From NCBI RefSeq assembly GCF_041080625.1, contig NZ_CP163518.1:5084001-5148000 (forward strand): a stretch of DNA of 64,000 nt, read 5' to 3'. The first letter of the stretch is position 1, and each line of letters starts with the position of its first letter. A program made the position numbers and the translations under genes. Positions 61,909-64,000 of this stretch are shown one piece after another. Origin of the DNA: Streptomyces sp. CG1 (GTDB lineage: Bacteria > Actinomycetota > Actinomycetes > Streptomycetales > Streptomycetaceae). The notes beneath the pieces are model-generated. The model was given only the letters and a program-made list of their open reading frames with translations, was not told the DNA's origin and did not search any database.

Positions 61909-62189
61909 TCGCACCTCCCTTCACGCGACAACCGGGTCCACTGGGGCCAGCGTCCACAACTAAACATCATTGCGGAGTGAAATGCAAGGCGTTGCGCTTC
62001 CGAAAATCTGGGCTATGGTCGTAGTCCGCCGTACAGCGGTGGACGGATCCGCACACGCAAGCGGCCCCGGTGCTACGAACACCGGGGCCGAAGTAGAGGC
62101 TCCACCGCACAACCATCCATCCCTGAACGATCGAAACCGGCGCCGGCCGGGGTTGCCGCCCCGTAATGGCCTGCCGGGTGAGGAGCTCT
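61909..62189. promoter_or_regulatory. divergent control region of the element
   Basis: 281 bases between the XRE gene and the helicase gene. The first half is AT-richer (AACTAAACATCATTGCGGAG; GAAAATCTGGGCTATGGTCG), a likely promoter/operator area. The second half has the hairpin at 62063. Confidence 0.5.
62063..62089 (+). terminator. leader hairpin upstream of helicase gene
   Basis: Perfect 10-bp stem GGCCCCGGTG / CACCGGGGCC with a 7-base loop, about 100 bases before the helicase start. It has no T run, so it may be an attenuator or a regulator-controlled terminator rather than an end of a transcript. Confidence 0.5.
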
Positions 62190-63710
62190 ATGCCTCAGGG
62201 TACGACCCTGCCGCCCCAGATGCCATCCCGCCTCGGCGACGGCCCCACACCGATGGAGCCTCCCTTCAACGTGGACGCCGAGCGCGCGGTCCTCGGCGCC
62301 TGCATGCACAAAGCCGACATCATCGACGAGGTCCGGCCCATCCTGGGGGACGAAGCCTTCTACCGGCCCGCCCACGAGACCATCTGGCGCGCGCTCCTCG
62401 CCCAGCACCGCGAGGACAGGCCGACCGACCCGATCGTTCTCACCGAACTGCTCCAGCAGCAAGGTGACCTGCAGCGCGTCGGTGGTCACGCCTACGTGTT
62501 CCAGCTCGCCGACGCGCCCTATGGCACCGGCAGCGCGGAGCACCACGCGGAGATCGTCCGCGAGAAGGCCGACCTGCGCCGCCTGTTGACCTCCGCCGTG
62601 CGCACCCTCCAGCGGGCCCAGGAGCCGGGCGCGGATCCCGAGGCGATACGCAGCGAGGTCGAAACGGAAGTGCGCGCCGAGCGCGAGCGCGCACTCGCCT
62701 CGGGTCAGGGACGCCTGTCCCGCTTCGCCACCGACGGGTGGTCGTTCGTCAAAGAGACCGGTGCGGACGCCGAGCCTTTGTGGGGCACGCGGGAGAAGAC
62801 CGTCTGGGCACCGGGTGAGAGTCTGATGATCGTCGGTGCCCCGGGTGTCGGCAAGACCACCCTGGCCCACCAGGTGATCTTCGCCCGCCTCGGCCTGCAG
62901 GAGACAGTCCTGGAGATGCCGGTCGCCCCCAGCAGGCGGGTGCTCTACCTGGCGATGGACCGCCCGAAGCAGATCGCCAAGGCCATGAACCGCCGTGTCT
63001 TCCCCACCGACGAGAAGATCCTGCGCGACCGGCTCGTCGTCTGGCAGGGCCCGCTGCCCACCACCCTGGACAAGGAGCCCGACCTCCTCGCCGATCTCGC
63101 AGCCGCCCACCGGGCCGACACGATCGTGATCGACAGCCTCAAGGACGCAGTGAGCACAATGGTCGACGACAGCCTCGCGGTCGCCTTCCACAACGCCCGC
63201 ATGCGCGCCCTGCGAGGCGGCGTGGAGATCCTGGAGCTGCACCACCAGCGCAAGGCCACCGCCGACGCCCCGCGCGGCCAGCGCCCCAGCCTGGACCAGG
63301 TCTACGGCTCCACCTGGATCACCGCCGGCGCAGGCAGCGTCCTCTTCGTCACAGGCCGGGCAGGCGACCCCGCCGTCACCCTGCACCACCTCAAGACCCC
63401 CACCGGGGAGATCGGCCCGCTGGACGTCACCCACGACCACGTGCGCGGCACCACCACGGTCGACCCCACCAAGGACCCCGCCGTCCTGCTCCGCAACGCC
63501 CCGAACGGGCTGACGGCCCGCGACCTGGCAGCCGTCCTGGTCGGCGGCGGCGAGCCCGAGCGCGCCGACGTCGAGAAGGCACGGCGCCACCTGGCCCGGC
63601 TTGTCGACAGCGGCCTGGCCGCCAAGGCCGACGGGATCGCCGGAGGAGCCGGAGGCGGGCAGCAGACCCGCTACTACGCCACCGCACGCCACCTCGCCGC
63701 CGTGGGCTGA
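62190..63710 (+). CDS. DnaB-like replicative helicase / RepA-type ATPase
   Basis: Protein of 506 residues with a DnaB N-terminal domain (FNVDAERAVLGACMHKADII, DEAFYRPAHETIWRALLA, VGGHAYVFQLAD) and a RecA-like ATPase domain: Walker A at residues 216 to 224 (GAPGVGKTT), Walker B DTIVIDSLKD, and the motif 3 to 4 region QVYGSTWITAGAGSVLFVTG. The C-terminal part looks like a winged helix (GLTARDLAAVLVGGGEPERA). It would unwind or load at the element's own origin. ATG 62190 chosen because of GGTGAGGAG upstream. The repeats behind it fit a replication origin. Confidence 0.88.
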   Translation: MPQGTTLPPQMPSRLGDGPTPMEPPFNVDAERAVLGACMHKADIIDEVRPILGDEAFYRPAHETIWRALLAQHREDRPTDPIVLTELLQQQGDLQRVGGHAYVFQLADAPYGTGSAEHHAEIVREKADLRRLLTSAVRTLQRAQEPGADPEAIRSEVETEVRAERERALASGQGRLSRFATDGWSFVKETGADAEPLWGTREKTVWAPGESLMIVGAPGVGKTTLAHQVIFARLGLQETVLEMPVAPSRRVLYLAMDRPKQIAKAMNRRVFPTDEKILRDRLVVWQGPLPTTLDKEPDLLADLAAAHRADTIVIDSLKDAVSTMVDDSLAVAFHNARMRALRGGVEILELHHQRKATADAPRGQRPSLDQVYGSTWITAGAGSVLFVTGRAGDPAVTLHHLKTPTGEIGPLDVTHDHVRGTTTVDPTKDPAVLLRNAPNGLTARDLAAVLVGGGEPERADVEKARRHLARLVDSGLAAKADGIAGGAGGGQQTRYYATARHLAAVG

Positions 63711-63733
63711 CCCCGCACCGCGCCCGTGTGAAG

Positions 63734-63920
63734 CGTTCACGCGACCGTTCACGCGGCCCTCACGCGCACACGCCCCGAAAAACCGCTCACATCGTGCACG
63801 CTGACCGTAAAACCGCAGGTCAGGCGATCACGCGAGCGTTCACGCCGTACACGCGCCCAGGCGATCACGCGCGGGGCCCCCTTTAGAAGGGGGCCCGCGT
63901 GAACGCCCCCTGCGTGAACG
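63734..63920. repeat. iteron-like TCACGCG repeats, candidate replication origin
   Basis: Seven forward copies of TCACGCG or a one-base variant start at 63737, 63749, 63760, 63828, 63840, 63849 and 63865, and two inverted ones (CGCGTGAACG at 63896, GCGTGAACG at 63912). Several are spaced 9 to 12 bases apart, close to one helical turn. The longer core is GTTCACGCG. They begin 24 bases after the helicase gene, and a hairpin splits forward from inverted copies. Confidence 0.6.
63874..63896. terminator. strong hairpin within the iteron cluster
   Basis: 10-bp stem GGGCCCCCTT / AAGGGGGCCC with loop TAG. It can end transcription of the helicase gene or be a structural part of an origin. Confidence 0.55.
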
Positions 63921-64000
63921 CCCCTCACCCCCACCTCACAAGCCCCACCGCACCACCCCGGAGCCCGCCCTTGCACTCCCCTGCCCCGAGCGCCCCGGCA

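Noticed and set aside
63734..63920. CRISPR array
   Set aside because: The repeats are 7 to 10 bases, in both orientations and spaced by only a few bases; this is iteron-like, and no cas gene is present.

Overview
The window looks like a chromosomal segment of a Streptomyces species. The DNA is very GC-rich with strong third-position GC, and it carries bldC, an Lsr2-family protein, a mycothiol-type enzyme, TTA-containing accessory genes and many Streptomyces-only small proteins (DUF6274, DUF3073, SGM_5486). The gene order from a DEAD-box helicase through hrpA, bldC, vdh and the pur genes to dnaX matches, as far as I remember, the core region around SCO4096 to SCO4067 of S. coelicolor. No database search was possible.

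Core part (1 to about 35.9 kb). It opens with a DEAD-box RNA helicase cut by the window edge, a lipoprotein, a zincin peptidase and a membrane metallophosphoesterase. A tRNA Glu-Asp-Phe cluster follows, with a perfect parS centromere site between Asp and Phe. Next come hrpA, a second tRNA-Asp with a duplicated 3' end behind it, bldC, valine dehydrogenase and then the purine genes purM-purF, purL-purQ-purS, purC and purD on the minus strand. The purine genes are interrupted by a META-domain lipoprotein, a maleylpyruvate-isomerase-like protein, lsrL, an ABC exporter with a DesK/DesR-type two-component system lying between two copies of the same tRNA-Gly, a DMFase-like protein and a degenerate M48-like membrane protein. 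The core ends with dnaX, the 4.5S SRP RNA and tRNA-Ser(GGA).

Accessory part (about 36 to 59 kb). It holds four LytR-CpsA-Psr (LCP) glycopolymer transferases, a DUF6542 membrane protein in operon with the first, a TerD protein, a STAS protein, two near-duplicate ArsR-type regulators, a CadD-like permease, a large DUF1003/RyR-domain membrane protein, a secreted GH92 mannosidase, a PDZ-less Lon-type S16 protease, small membrane proteins, a GH75 chitosanase and several decayed genes. A palindromic motif centred on TTGCGCAA lies in front of four of the minus-strand genes or operons (DUF6542-LCP1, a small unknown gene, LCP3 and LCP4). With the two ArsR genes it suggests an undescribed cell-envelope regulon.

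Mobile part (59.1 kb to the end). A tyrosine integrase with a long C-terminal extension, an excisionase-like HTH protein, an XRE regulator and a DnaB-like helicase, followed by a cluster of TCACGCG repeats that look like iterons, mark the start of an integrative element that continues beyond the window.
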